From the NCBI GenBank assembly GCA_904830895.1, contig LR882958.1, positions 5,041,501 through 5,105,500 of the forward strand: a stretch of 64,000 bases of DNA, in the 5' to 3' direction. The stretch is from Planktothrix rubescens CCAP 1459/22. GTDB lineage: Bacteria > Cyanobacteriota > Cyanobacteriia > Cyanobacteriales > Microcoleaceae. The position numbers and the translations under genes were made by a program. A model generated the notes under the pieces. It searched no databases, was not told the origin of the DNA, and saw only the letters and a list, made by a program, of their open reading frames with translations. Below, piece by piece: positions 18,443 through 27,431 of this stretch; position 1 is the first letter of the stretch; every line of letters begins with the position of its first letter.

Positions 18443-19378
18443 ATGAAAAAATCAGCAATTTTATCGGGCTTAATTGGTGTTTGTGTTGGTGATGCTTTGG
18501 GTGTTCCGGTGGAATTTACCAGCCGACAAGAACGTCTAAAAAACCCCATCACAACCATGACTGGCTATGGAACCCATCGACAACCCCCCGGTACTTGGTC
18601 GGATGATAGTTCCTTGATGTTATGTTTAGCAGATAGTCTTTGTCAGGGCTATAATTTAAAAGCGATCGCAGCATCTTTTTGTCGTTGGCGCTATCATCAA
18701 GAATGGGCAGCCCATGGCGTTATATTTGATATTGGAGGAACCACTAATAACGCAATTAAAAACCTCCAAAATGGGGTAAATCCCGTGGAAGCTGGAGAAA
18801 CCGATGAACGCAGTAATGGTAATGGTTCTTTGATGCGAATTTTACCCATGGCCTATTTATATTCTTCGGTTTCATTCTATCAATTAATCCAGTGGGTGCA
18901 TGAATGTTCCTGTTTAACCCATGGTCATCTCCGTTCCCAAATTGCCTGCGGGATTTATATTAGTATTGCGGTTAAATTACTCCAAGGATTAGATCTAAAA
19001 TCCGCCTATATTCAAGGCATAGAAGCCGTAAAACCCATTTATTATCATCCTAGTTTAACCGTAGAATCTTCTCGATTTGACCGTATTTTTAGGGGTAATA
19101 TTGATCAGTTATCAATTGATGAAATTCAATCGGGCGGTTATGTGATTCATACTTTAGAAGCCTCGTTATGGTGTTTATTAACGACATCCTCATACCCAGA
19201 AGCTGTTCTTAAAGCCGTTAATTTAGGAGAAGATACCGATACAACAGCCGCAGTCACAGGAGGTTTAGCCGGAATTTATTATGGGTTTAACAATATTCCC
19301 TCGGAATGGGTGGAACAAATAGCCCGAAAAGATGATATTATTGCCTTAGCTAATCGATTAGAACAAACAATTGAGTGA
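18443..19378 (+). CDS. ADP-ribosylglycohydrolase family protein (DraG-like)
   Basis: 311 residues of the DraG/ARH family, which remove ADP-ribose from proteins or small molecules using two metal ions. Metal ligands are visible in GTWSDDSSLML and GEDTDTTAAVTGG, and the N-terminal GLIGVCVGDALGVPVEF is the family hallmark. DraG is best known from nitrogenase control, but no nitrogenase genes are seen here. With a NadD-like and an NrtR-like gene directly downstream, a general role in ADP-ribose/NAD turnover is the better inference. The RBS AAAAGGA precedes the ATG. Confidence 0.88.
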   Translation: MKKSAILSGLIGVCVGDALGVPVEFTSRQERLKNPITTMTGYGTHRQPPGTWSDDSSLMLCLADSLCQGYNLKAIAASFCRWRYHQEWAAHGVIFDIGGTTNNAIKNLQNGVNPVEAGETDERSNGNGSLMRILPMAYLYSSVSFYQLIQWVHECSCLTHGHLRSQIACGIYISIAVKLLQGLDLKSAYIQGIEAVKPIYYHPSLTVESSRFDRIFRGNIDQLSIDEIQSGGYVIHTLEASLWCLLTTSSYPEAVLKAVNLGEDTDTTAAVTGGLAGIYYGFNNIPSEWVEQIARKDDIIALANRLEQTIE

Positions 19379-19409
19379 TTATCTAAAATAATATTAACTC
19401 CGATTAAAA

Positions 19410-19973
19410 ATGACTCAAATCGCCCTCTTTGGAACCAGTGCAGATCCTCCCACTTCAGGACATCAAGCGATTCTGCTTTGGTTGTCTCAACGATTTGATA
19501 AAGTCGTGGTCTGGGCCTCGGATAATCCCTTTAAAACCCACCAAACTTTATTAGAACATCGGATGGCGATGCTATCATTATTAATAGAGGAAATTAACGC
19601 CCCAAAAGCAAATATTGCTTTGCATCCTGAACTCAGTAGTCGCCGAACCTTAGAAACTTTAAAAGGCGCTAAAAATTACTGGTCTGATGCTAAATATACT
19701 TTAGTAGTGGGTTCGGATTTAATTCAACAAATTCCCCAGTGGTATCAGATAGAAACCCTGTTAAAACAGGTAGAATTATTAATTATTCCGCGACCGGGTT
19801 ATCAGGTGGTAGAAATGGATTTAGATCACCTAAAAAAATTAGGTGCAACCTTAACTATTGCTACGGTTACGGGTTTACCCGTTTCCTCAAGTCACTATCG
19901 TCAAACAGGGAATAAAGAGGTTTTAACGACCCGGGTACAAGATTATATTAACCGAGAAAAATTATATGAATAA
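19410..19973 (+). CDS. nadD: Nicotinate-nucleotide adenylyltransferase-like (NadD family)
   Basis: 187 residues of the nucleotidyltransferase superfamily. The adenylyl-transfer motif (H/T)xGH appears as TSGH at 15-18 after FGTSADPP, and the C-terminal SSSHYR stands where the family has ISST-x-x-R. It should adenylate nicotinate (or nicotinamide) mononucleotide in NAD synthesis. The first motif position being Thr rather than His is allowed in the superfamily. The last 8 bp overlap the NrtR-like gene, so the two are co-translated. Substrate choice is inferred from family and context. Confidence 0.8.
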   Translation: MTQIALFGTSADPPTSGHQAILLWLSQRFDKVVVWASDNPFKTHQTLLEHRMAMLSLLIEEINAPKANIALHPELSSRRTLETLKGAKNYWSDAKYTLVVGSDLIQQIPQWYQIETLLKQVELLIIPRPGYQVVEMDLDHLKKLGATLTIATVTGLPVSSSHYRQTGNKEVLTTRVQDYINREKLYE

Positions 19974-20679
19974 AACTTTGATCCTAGAAGATTTTAAAGT
20001 GGGTGTTGATAATGTAATTTTTTCAGTCGATACCGAACAAAATCGTCTATTGGTTTTATTGGTTAAGCGAAAAGAAGAACCTTTTATCAATACTTGGAGT
20101 TTACCCGGAACTTTAGTTCAAAAAGGAGAATCTTTAGAAAATGCAGCCTATAGAATTTTAGCAGAAAAAATTCTAGTTGAGAATTTATATTTGGAACAAT
20201 TATATAGCTTTGGGGAGCCAGAACGTGACCCCAGAGAAGCCCCAGATTCCTATAATATTCGTTATTTATCCGTAAGTTATTTTGCCATAGTTCGGTTTGA
20301 AGAAGCGGAATTAATTACCGATAAAGTGACCGGAATTGCTTGGTATCCCATTGATCAAATTCCTGATTTAGCCTTTGATCATAATCAGATTTTAGACTAT
20401 GGTTATCGTCGATTAAAAAACAAATTAGAATATAGTCCCGTCGCTTTTGATGTTTTACCTGAATTATTTACATTAGGGGATTTATACCAATTTTATACAA
20501 CTATTTTAGGAGAAGGATTTTCCGATTATTCTAACTTTAGAACCCGGTTACTCAAGTTAGGATTTCTCTATGATACCGGGGTAAAAACATCCAGAGGAGC
20601 GGGTAGACCTGCGAGTTTATATAGATTTGATGCGGAAGCTTTTGCCCCATTAAAAGATAAACCCTTAGTGTTTGTTTGA
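19966..20679 (+). CDS. NrtR-like transcriptional regulator of NAD metabolism (Nudix plus winged helix)
   Basis: 237 residues: an N-terminal Nudix fold (about 10-145) and a C-terminal winged-helix region (about 150-230) containing FRTRLLKLGFLYDTG and the Gly/Arg-rich RGAGRPASLYRF wing. The Nudix box is degenerate: the leading Gly is Thr49, Glu55 and Arg63 remain, but the catalytic helix reads RILAEK, so two of the usual Glu residues are Ile64 and Lys68. Loss of catalysis with retained ADP-ribose sensing is the known NrtR pattern. It overlaps nadD, supporting control of NAD genes. Confidence 0.85.
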   Translation: MNKTLILEDFKVGVDNVIFSVDTEQNRLLVLLVKRKEEPFINTWSLPGTLVQKGESLENAAYRILAEKILVENLYLEQLYSFGEPERDPREAPDSYNIRYLSVSYFAIVRFEEAELITDKVTGIAWYPIDQIPDLAFDHNQILDYGYRRLKNKLEYSPVAFDVLPELFTLGDLYQFYTTILGEGFSDYSNFRTRLLKLGFLYDTGVKTSRGAGRPASLYRFDAEAFAPLKDKPLVFV

Positions 20680-20750
20680 ATTTAATCTTGAACTAAGCTA
20701 TACTAATTTCTGAGTTTTCACCCCTGCGATCGCAAAATCCCTTAAAGCCC

Positions 20751-22145
20751 ATGACCACCCTAAACACTATTTGGCAACAATTTACCCTGCAAAATCTATT
20801 ACTCTACCAATGGCGTAATAGTAGTTTTCTCTACCAGTTGACAGGATTTTTACATCAATGGCGACAGGGGAGTTGGTTATTGCAGTGGGGGGAACCCTTG
20901 GGGGCATTATTAATTACTATTGTATTTTGTTTAGCTCCTTTTGTGGGTACGGCATTAATCGGGGTTTTATTAATCGCTTGTGCCGGATGGTGGCTATTAT
21001 TAACCCTAACGGATGAACCCTCACAAACTGCCTTTACTCCCATTCATTTAATCGTTTTATTATATTGGGGAATTGCCACCATTGCCACGGCTTTATCTCC
21101 GGTGAAAACAGCCGCATTTAGTGGCTGGACGAAATTAACTCTGTATTTAATTTTATTCGCTTTCATGTCAAGAATATTGCGATCGCCAAAAATTCGCTCT
21201 ATTTTTATTACCCTATTTTTACACATAGCTTTAATCGTCAGTGTCTATGGTTTAAGACAATGGTTTTCCGGTGCAAAAGCCTTAGCCACTTGGGTTGACC
21301 CCACCTCTCCCCAATCTAACTTAACCCGGGTTTATAGTTATTTAGATAACCCGAATTTATTAGCCGCCTATTTATTACCCGCAGTTGGTTTAAGTTTGGC
21401 TGCATTCTTTGTTTGGAAAGGTATTTTACCGAAAGCCCTAGCATTAACAATGATCGTTGTCAACTCCTCCTGTTTAGTCTTAACCTTTAGTCGAGGAGGA
21501 TGGATTGGATTAGTCTTATTAACGTTTACTTTTTCCGTCTTATTATTATATTGGTTAAGTATTAGTTTTCCTCCCTTTTGGCGACAGTGGGCTTTACCAA
21601 TCGGATTAACAGGATTAACCCTTTTTCTTGTCTTAGCAGTAGTATTTGTTCCCGCTATTCGCGATCGGGTGGCGAGTATGTTTGTCGGACGAGGAGATAG
21701 TAGTAATAATTTTAGAATTAATGTTTGGATGGCAGTCATTGAAATGATTAAAGATCGTCCGATCTTAGGAATTGGCCCTGGAAACGTCGCTTTCAATAAG
21801 ATTTATCCCCTTTATATGCAGCCTCGCTATACGGCTTTGAGTGCCTATTCCGTGATGTTAGAAGTGGCAGTTGAAACCGGAATTATCGGTTTAAGTTGTT
21901 TTATCTGGTTATTAATCGTAAGTTTTAATCAAGGATGGGTACAATTAAAACAACTCAGAGCTTTAGGAAATACCCAAGGATTTTGGTTGATCGCAGCCAT
22001 TTCTGTCTTAATAGGACTGATAGGTCATGGTTTTGTTGATACGGTTTTATACCGTCCCCAAGTGAATACTTTATGGTGGTTAATGATTGCTTTAATTGCC
22101 AGCTATTATCAACCCAAGCCTCGGATTTTAGCCGATCAAGTTTAA
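20751..22145 (+). CDS. ictB: IctB-family O-antigen ligase-like membrane protein
   Basis: 464 residues with about ten to twelve transmembrane helices and the O-antigen ligase (Wzy/WaaL-like) core, including LDNPNLLAAYLLPAVGLSL, FSRGGWIGL and RPILGIGPGNVAFNKIYPLY. Cyanobacterial homologues are named IctB, first proposed to take part in inorganic carbon accumulation though transport activity is unproven. The N-terminal 50 soluble residues (WQQFTLQNLLLYQWRNSSFL) are typical of this family. ATG at 20751 is preceded by a HIP1-like GCGATCGC at about 20727. Function as a polymerase/ligase of glycans is an alternative. Confidence 0.85.
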   Translation: MTTLNTIWQQFTLQNLLLYQWRNSSFLYQLTGFLHQWRQGSWLLQWGEPLGALLITIVFCLAPFVGTALIGVLLIACAGWWLLLTLTDEPSQTAFTPIHLIVLLYWGIATIATALSPVKTAAFSGWTKLTLYLILFAFMSRILRSPKIRSIFITLFLHIALIVSVYGLRQWFSGAKALATWVDPTSPQSNLTRVYSYLDNPNLLAAYLLPAVGLSLAAFFVWKGILPKALALTMIVVNSSCLVLTFSRGGWIGLVLLTFTFSVLLLYWLSISFPPFWRQWALPIGLTGLTLFLVLAVVFVPAIRDRVASMFVGRGDSSNNFRINVWMAVIEMIKDRPILGIGPGNVAFNKIYPLYMQPRYTALSAYSVMLEVAVETGIIGLSCFIWLLIVSFNQGWVQLKQLRALGNTQGFWLIAAISVLIGLIGHGFVDTVLYRPQVNTLWWLMIALIASYYQPKPRILADQV

Positions 22146-22595
22146 AAGAATCATCAATCAATTCAGCCCATCGGGGCTGAGGCAGTCACGGGACATAGGG
22201 ACAACCCCTGAGAAAAAAGGCTGTAAGATTTAAAGCCCTGGACATCCGCAAATTTACGATGACAGAGAAACCGCGATCGCAAAAAATCCCAGTATTTTCC
22301 CTAGGGGATCTTCCATTTTTTTAAAAAACCTGTATTATGTGTAAGATGAACAATGGGAAATTTTAAATTTGCCTTAACTGCTCAGGAAAGTCGTGTTTTC
22401 TTCAGGGTATAGAAATCAAAAGTCTGCAACGGAATCACTCAAACTGAGTTGAAACTGTGGCGGTGCAAACTTGAATAGTTAAAATCTCTATTCTGGTTTA
22501 ATTTCTAACTTACCATTTAGGAGCATTCCTGGGATTATGGTACATTTTTTCTCAATCTTGTCACTCACCTACTTTCAATTTTCTTGAGATCTCCT
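22146..22595. other. 450-bp intergenic region upstream of small lipoprotein
   Basis: No reading frame here looks real. A small hairpin (CAGCCC-ATCG-GGGCTG, 22164-22179) follows the ictB stop but lacks a U-tract. A HIP1 palindrome is at 22273-22280. An AT-rich stretch around 22316-22345 (TTTTTTTAAAAAACC then TGTATTATGTGTAAGAT) could hold a promoter for the lipoprotein gene, which would then have a long 5' leader. No known riboswitch or tRNA was recognised. Confidence 0.5.
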
Positions 22596-22763
22596 ATGAA
22601 AAAGTTAGCCTTCTTGGTTACAGGTTTAGCCATAGCTTCTTCCTGTTTATTAACGAGTTGTGGTGGTGCTCCCACCCCAGAAACGACTACTCCTCCAGCA
22701 GCCACCACTCCTCCTCCTGCGGCTCCCGCCCCTGCTACCCCCGCTCCTGCTCCCAAAAAATAG
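22596..22763 (+). CDS. Small proline/alanine-rich lipoprotein
   Basis: 55 codons from ATG 22596 to TAG 22761-22763. The N-terminus MKKLAFLVTGLAIASSCLL is a signal peptide leading into the lipobox LTSC (Cys22), so the mature protein would be a lipid-anchored peptide of 34 residues made almost entirely of Pro, Ala and Thr and ending PAPKK. A purine-rich site is weak, but a strong terminator directly follows (22792), supporting a real monocistronic gene. It may act as a flexible cell-wall-associated lipoprotein; the function is unknown. Confidence 0.75.
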   Translation: MKKLAFLVTGLAIASSCLLTSCGGAPTPETTTPPAATTPPPAAPAPATPAPAPKK

Positions 22764-22791
22764 GGGAAATGATTTTAAGGGGTTAAAATTG

Positions 22792-22830
22792 ATTTCCTCT
22801 CCTAATGAATTAGGGGAGGAAATTGTTTAG
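22792..22830 (+). terminator. Rho-independent terminator after small lipoprotein
   Basis: Inverted repeat ATTTCCTCTCCTAAT / ATTAGGGGAGGAAAT (one mismatch that pairs as G-U) with a two-base loop, followed by TGTTT. It lies 28 bp after the lipoprotein stop. Confidence 0.75.
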
Positions 22831-22899
22831 TAATGGGTAATAGGTAATAGGTAATGGGTAATAGGTAATAGGTAATAGGTAATAGGTAATGGGTTATGG
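22831..22899. repeat. TAATAGG/TAATGGG heptamer array
   Basis: About nine tandem heptamers, mainly GGTAATA with some GGTAATG. This is the reverse complement of the array at 16424-16489. It separates the lipoprotein terminator from the convergent CDF transporter gene. Confidence 0.85.
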
Positions 22900-22909
22900 G
22901 TATATTCCT

Positions 22910-23824
22910 TTAGGATTCATAGGTAATTTGCTCCGATTTATATTGGGGGGGTTCAACGTGAATTAAAATTCTGACGGGGCTAAATTCTTTTCCTAATTCA
23001 GCTTCTACAGCTTCTGTAATACTGTGCGCCGTTTCTACATCCGTTGCTTCAACAATTAAGTGCATTTCAATAAAAACCTGTCGTCCAATCATCCCACGGG
23101 AAGCAATATCATGGCAGTTGATCACCCCCGGAACAGACATGACAATCTCTTTAATGGTTTCCGGTGCAATCACCATTTGATCCACTAACCAAGGTAAATT
23201 TTCCTTTAATACACTCCAACCACTTTTAAATACTAATAATGCCACAGGAAAGGCTAAAATTACGTCTAAATATTGTAGTTTTGGTAAATTCCAGACCTGT
23301 CCTTGCCAAATCCCAATTAATCCCGCAATCACCATAATTGTCACCCAAACATCACTCATTGTATGTTTAGCATCTGCTATTAAAATCGCACTGCCTAAAC
23401 GCTTTCCCTCCGCCCGTTCATAATAAGTCACAAAAATATTAATTCCTAAAACAATTAATAAAATCCATAATTCATTAGGAGAAATTGTCACGGGTTCACC
23501 GCCTTGAAATAAGCGTTTTATGGCACTACTGAAAATTTCAAAACAGGCAATTCCTAAAAAAACACCAATCCCTAATGCTCCCAAAGCATCGAATTTTTGA
23601 TGGCCATAGGGATGTTCCCGATCTGGATGGGGAGAGGCAAAATGATTCGTAACTAATCCTAAAACATTATTAGCACTATCGGTAACACTATGCAGAGCAT
23701 CAGCAAGTAAGCTCAAAGAACCTGTCATGTTGCCTACAATAATTTTAATCATCATGACTAACAGATTTAAACCCAGTGTTAGCAATAAAACAAATTGAAT
23801 TTTTGAACGATTATCCTGAGCCAT
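22910..23824 (-). CDS. Cation diffusion facilitator (CDF) metal transporter
   Basis: 304 residues with six transmembrane helices and a C-terminal cytosolic domain, as normal for CDF exporters of Zn2+, Fe2+, Co2+ or Mn2+. Metal-site signatures are DALHSVTD (His45, Asp49) in helix 2 and DAKHTMSD in helix 5, i.e. HxxxD in both; HPDREHPYGHQK is the conserved cytosolic loop. The C-terminal domain includes HLIVEATDVETAH. His/Asp pairs in both sites are common in zinc transporters, but the ion is not certain. Confidence 0.9.
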   Translation of the reverse strand: MAQDNRSKIQFVLLLTLGLNLLVMMIKIIVGNMTGSLSLLADALHSVTDSANNVLGLVTNHFASPHPDREHPYGHQKFDALGALGIGVFLGIACFEIFSSAIKRLFQGGEPVTISPNELWILLIVLGINIFVTYYERAEGKRLGSAILIADAKHTMSDVWVTIMVIAGLIGIWQGQVWNLPKLQYLDVILAFPVALLVFKSGWSVLKENLPWLVDQMVIAPETIKEIVMSVPGVINCHDIASRGMIGRQVFIEMHLIVEATDVETAHSITEAVEAELGKEFSPVRILIHVEPPQYKSEQITYES

Positions 23825-24001
23825 AAAATTTTTCCTTTGAAGTTTTGACGATGATCAAAAACTTTTTTTAATATATCACTCTGTTTGTATTAATTTGACT
23901 ATTGAGATTGATTTTCACTAAAAATATAAAAGTTAATTTAGGTTAATTTCACGGTAAAATTAGATTAAAGGATTTCAATTATCGTTTTAAATCGTTATTC
24001 T

Positions 24002-24358
24002 ATGTCTATTCCTCCACTCACGATTAATTTAACCCAAGGTTCGGTTTCCATACGTTTCACCCCCGAAGCGGCTCGGAATTTAAAAGGGGTACTAGATGAA
24101 TTAATGCAAAAACTCAAAACGGTGGCGGCAAAAACTGCTTCAGTTGGCGGTAAACCTACCCCTCAAAAGCCGATGGAATATCAATATACCGGAGATGTGT
24201 TTTTAGAGGTTTTCTGCAATCCTAATATTTGGCCCAGTCCCTTTGCTGCTAAAGTCTTAATTACTATCCGAGATGAACGGATTAAACTGACCACGGAAGC
24301 CGAACTCACCCGGATTATTGATGACGTGAATCAATACCTCGACCAAGTTAGGGAATAA
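24002..24358 (+). CDS. Conserved cyanobacterial hypothetical protein
   Basis: 118 residues, soluble, with an alpha/beta pattern: SVSIRFTPEAARNLKGVLDELMQ near the N-terminus and VFLEVFCNPNIWPSPFAAKVLITI in the middle, ending with an amphipathic helix. It has no catalytic motif I recognise. It is followed 96 bp later by another small gene in the same direction, which may share its transcript. Codon use and composition match the neighbours. Confidence 0.65.
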   Translation: MSIPPLTINLTQGSVSIRFTPEAARNLKGVLDELMQKLKTVAAKTASVGGKPTPQKPMEYQYTGDVFLEVFCNPNIWPSPFAAKVLITIRDERIKLTTEAELTRIIDDVNQYLDQVRE

Positions 24359-24454
24359 GCTGTTAGAATATATGGGAAAAATTGGTCTACTTCAGACCAT
24401 CCCCCAAAAATCCCTATAGCCAGATTGTTCTACTTGAAGAATTGTTTAACTATT

Positions 24455-24853
24455 ATGGATACTGAACAATTAACCGATTTATTCCATCAGGGATTTCGCG
24501 TTACCCTCGGCGCGACATCTTCCCTAATCGAGATCCTACAAAATCCTGACAAGCGCAGTGAGAATCTTGGAAAAATTCAGTCCCAGTTTAGCGAATTAGC
24601 CCAAGAATGGGCTGAAAAAGGAAAAACGACTGAACAGGAAGCTCGTAATTTTGTGGATACAATTCTTTCCCAGGGTTCCCAGAACCTGAATACATACACA
24701 ACAACCGTAACAACAGAAGCTGAAGTTGTTACCTCCACGATTCTCCTTGTGTCAGACCCAGAAACCGTTAAAGAAATTCAAGAACTCACAACCCAAATTT
24801 CTGAGTTACGAGAGGAATTAAAATGCCTACGAGAATCAAACTCCTCTGACTAA
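24455..24853 (+). CDS. Small helical protein, phasin-like or thylakoid-associated
   Basis: 132 residues from ATG 24455; a TTG 30 bp upstream in frame is less likely. Almost entirely predicted helix: a mixed hydrophobic first half (LTDLFHQGFRVTLGATSSLIEIL), a polar middle and a C-terminal coiled-coil-like heptad stretch (VKEIQELTTQISELREELKCL). That pattern resembles phasin-superfamily proteins and small thylakoid-associated proteins of cyanobacteria. I cannot name it with certainty. Confidence 0.6.
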   Translation: MDTEQLTDLFHQGFRVTLGATSSLIEILQNPDKRSENLGKIQSQFSELAQEWAEKGKTTEQEARNFVDTILSQGSQNLNTYTTTVTTEAEVVTSTILLVSDPETVKEIQELTTQISELREELKCLRESNSSD

Positions 24854-25330
24854 TATAACGATAAACCCCGCCTCCAGAACTCAACTGATAGAAATCAGAA
24901 ACAACATGAATCGGGTTCAAAATTGTGGGGCGGACTTATCGCTATTGGTATATTTATTGATATCTAATTGCAGAACCCATCCTAAAATTGTTCAACTTCA
25001 TGTTGCAACCGATATCTCATCGCACGCACTTAAATTGTAACTTTATTCTTGACCTCTGCATCCGGGAATCACTTTCCTTTATTTAACCCAGAAGGATAAA
25101 CCCTCTGAAATAAGACCAATTGCTAGAAGCAGTCCTAAGTTCCTCTATTTCAAGAATTTAAGATATTTTGAACTTAAAACAGCCAAGAAAGGGCTTTAAA
25201 GGATCGCGATTCTAGTCCCTCAATTCACCTAAATCGGCAGGCAAATCAGTTCTCAACCGCAGAAGTCAGCACTGAGCAAACTTAAATAATGTCTGAAAGA
25301 TTTTTTTTGTTTTCAAATTTAATTGGGATT
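24854..25330. other. 477-bp gap between convergent genes, no gene seen
   Basis: Neither strand has a convincing reading frame, and no tRNA, riboswitch or dispersed repeat was recognised. An oligo-T tract (GATTTTTTTTGTTTTC, about 25300-25315) lies near the 3' end of the DUF4327 gene. The gap is long for two convergent genes, so a small RNA cannot be excluded. Confidence 0.4.
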
Positions 25331-25555
25331 TTAGTCGTTATCCCAGGTTTCATGACCAATCAGGTCGCCAATTCGGTCTCGGAGTAAGAAGTCGCATTCT
25401 TCCAACTCACACTCTACACAAGCCCATTCCCGCGCGGAAATATATTGGCAGAGTGTATAGATGGGTTGCTGACGGCTAACAACCCCCTTATTGACAAGTT
25501 GGCGGGCTTCGTCTTTGATCACATCTAATGAAAATTGGACAGTTGTGTAAGTCAT
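25331..25555 (-). CDS. DUF4327 family protein
   Basis: 74 residues, the full length of this small cyanobacterial family. Recognisable by FSLDVIKDEARQLVNKGVV, the segment SRQQPIYTLCQYI, and a Cys-containing VECELEECDFLLRDRIGDLIG. The role is unknown. The protein is acidic and soluble, with three cysteines that could bind metal or form a disulfide (inference). It has about 200 bp of AT-rich upstream sequence that could hold its own promoter. Confidence 0.8.
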   Translation of the reverse strand: MTYTTVQFSLDVIKDEARQLVNKGVVSRQQPIYTLCQYISAREWACVECELEECDFLLRDRIGDLIGHETWDND

Positions 25556-25770
25556 AATTCGCCCTCTTTGGCGTTGCCGGAGAAGTTTTTGGCATCACAA
25601 CTAAGTGTAATCTAAAAATTGATTTTAGAAAATATTTTTTTTTCAGTATAGGCAAATACAAATACTCAGGGTTTTTCTATAACAATATGCAAAGTCACTG
25701 GACAGAAGCCCATAACTTATGTTAATCAACCAGTCTTCAATCAAGATACTGGGTTATTGTTAAATTCTGA

Positions 25771-27357
25771 TTAAATTCCCCAAAGGACTTTTAAGGCAAT
25801 CTCCTGGGCTGCGGGAGTCTGACCATAAGAGAAAACATAAGGAGTTTTGGGGGAAATTTGGGGCAAAAACTGTTCCAGGGTGTAGGGACTCCCGTAAATC
25901 ACCAAAGCTTGTAAATGATCCTGTTTTAAGAGAATATTTAGCCAATTCTGAGCAATTTGTGTTAATCCCGAACTATCACGGAAGGCATTAGCTCGAATAA
26001 AAATTTGCAGTAAGGTGGGTTCAGAAGACTGCTCAAGATCAGAAAATTCTTGATCATGACAATCAATCAGTTGTAAGCGATAACCAAACTGAGTTGGACG
26101 GGCGATCGCCGGGGTATGATTTCCCAAAATAGAACAATTGAGTAAATCATCCACAATCACTAAATTGCGACAGGGTTGGGGTGGATTTAGAACTACTAAC
26201 GGTAAAGTTCCCCCCTGTTTGAGAGAATCCTGCAAAATGGTTTGAACTAGAACTTGAGAAGATGGTTGAGATAGAGAATAAAATAATTTCTGGGGATCTC
26301 GACTGGGGGGAGAATAGGGCGTATTCGGTTGCCAGTCGGGGAATACCTTCGCCTTAGCCTTCCTAATGCGCTGTACAGAGGCTTCAATTCGTTCACGGGA
26401 AATTCTACCCTCCTTCACCGCCGTACAGACTGCATCAATAGTAACTTGGGGATCAAGAGGCATTAATAAAACATCAGCCCCAGCTTCAACGGCTAAAATT
26501 GCGGCTTCTTCGGGAGTATAAAGTTTAGCGATCGCCCCCATCACCAAGGCATCCGTCACCACTAACCCTTGAAAGCCCAACCGTTGTCTTAACTGTTCTT
26601 GAACAATCACCGGGGATAGGGTCGCGGGATTTTTACTATCCCAAGCCGGGATCAACAAATGAGCCATCATCACCGAGTCCACACCCGCAGCAATACTGGC
26701 CACAAACGGAGGTAATTCCACTTCAGCTAAACGCTGATCACTATGGGGAATTACAGGTAATTCCAAATGGGAATCAATCGCCGTATCCCCATGACCGGGG
26801 AAATGTTTAGCCGTCGTTAACACCGGATATCCTTGACATCCCCGAATAAAAGCCGTCGCTAAGTGACTGACCCGTTCTGGAGTTTCCCCAAAAGAACGAA
26901 CATTAATCACCGGATTTTTAGGATTATTATTCACATCAACCACCGGAGCCAAAACCCAATTTAGGCCCACGGTTAAGGCTTCTTGGGCCGTAATTCCCCC
27001 CATTTTTTCCGCATACAATTGTGCTTGTTCTAGGGAGTGATCAGCCAATGCTCCAATCGCCATCAAGGGTGGAAACCAAGTCGCCCCGGCAAAGCGCTGA
27101 CCGACACCTTCCTCCACGTCCGCCGCTACTAACAGGGGAAATTTAGCCCAGGACTGCAACAACTGAGTTCTAATCGCCAACTCCGCCGCACTGCCATCCA
27201 CCAAAATCACCCCACCCACACCCAAGTCATGTAACCAATGCTCTAATTTCTGTGCAGGAGGTTCCCAAAGGGAGTAACGAATTTGATGATCAAACAAAAA
27301 ACCAGAGGCGCGAACCACGACCATCTGGGCAACTTGTTCAGCGAGAGAAAAAGTCAT
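25771..27357 (-). CDS. nagZ: Glycoside hydrolase family 3, beta-N-acetylhexosaminidase-like
   Basis: 528 residues. The N-terminal GH3 barrel (about 1-330) contains the NagZ signature KHFPGHGDTAIDSH, whose Asp-His pair is part of the catalytic loop, plus VVTDALVMGAI with the nucleophile Asp. The C-terminal 190 residues form an extra domain absent from the short enterobacterial NagZ (about 340 residues). Likely cleaves N-acetylglucosamine from cell-wall muropeptides. No signal peptide is seen, so it is probably cytosolic. It is followed on the same strand side by repeats, and rbfA lies upstream. Confidence 0.85.
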   Translation of the reverse strand: MTFSLAEQVAQMVVVRASGFLFDHQIRYSLWEPPAQKLEHWLHDLGVGGVILVDGSAAELAIRTQLLQSWAKFPLLVAADVEEGVGQRFAGATWFPPLMAIGALADHSLEQAQLYAEKMGGITAQEALTVGLNWVLAPVVDVNNNPKNPVINVRSFGETPERVSHLATAFIRGCQGYPVLTTAKHFPGHGDTAIDSHLELPVIPHSDQRLAEVELPPFVASIAAGVDSVMMAHLLIPAWDSKNPATLSPVIVQEQLRQRLGFQGLVVTDALVMGAIAKLYTPEEAAILAVEAGADVLLMPLDPQVTIDAVCTAVKEGRISRERIEASVQRIRKAKAKVFPDWQPNTPYSPPSRDPQKLFYSLSQPSSQVLVQTILQDSLKQGGTLPLVVLNPPQPCRNLVIVDDLLNCSILGNHTPAIARPTQFGYRLQLIDCHDQEFSDLEQSSEPTLLQIFIRANAFRDSSGLTQIAQNWLNILLKQDHLQALVIYGSPYTLEQFLPQISPKTPYVFSYGQTPAAQEIALKVLWGI

Positions 27358-27358
27358 A

Positions 27359-27395
27359 TTACGAATTACAAATTACGAATTACGAATTACGAATG
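27359..27395. repeat. AATTACG tandem repeat
   Basis: About five copies of AATTACG (with AATTACA variants) between nagZ and rbfA, the reverse complement of the CGTAATT array at 16490-16517, and followed by the heptamer-like GGGTAATAAT. Confidence 0.75.
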
Positions 27396-27431
27396 GGTAA
27401 TAATAAAAAGGGTTTACCTCCCATGCTCCTC

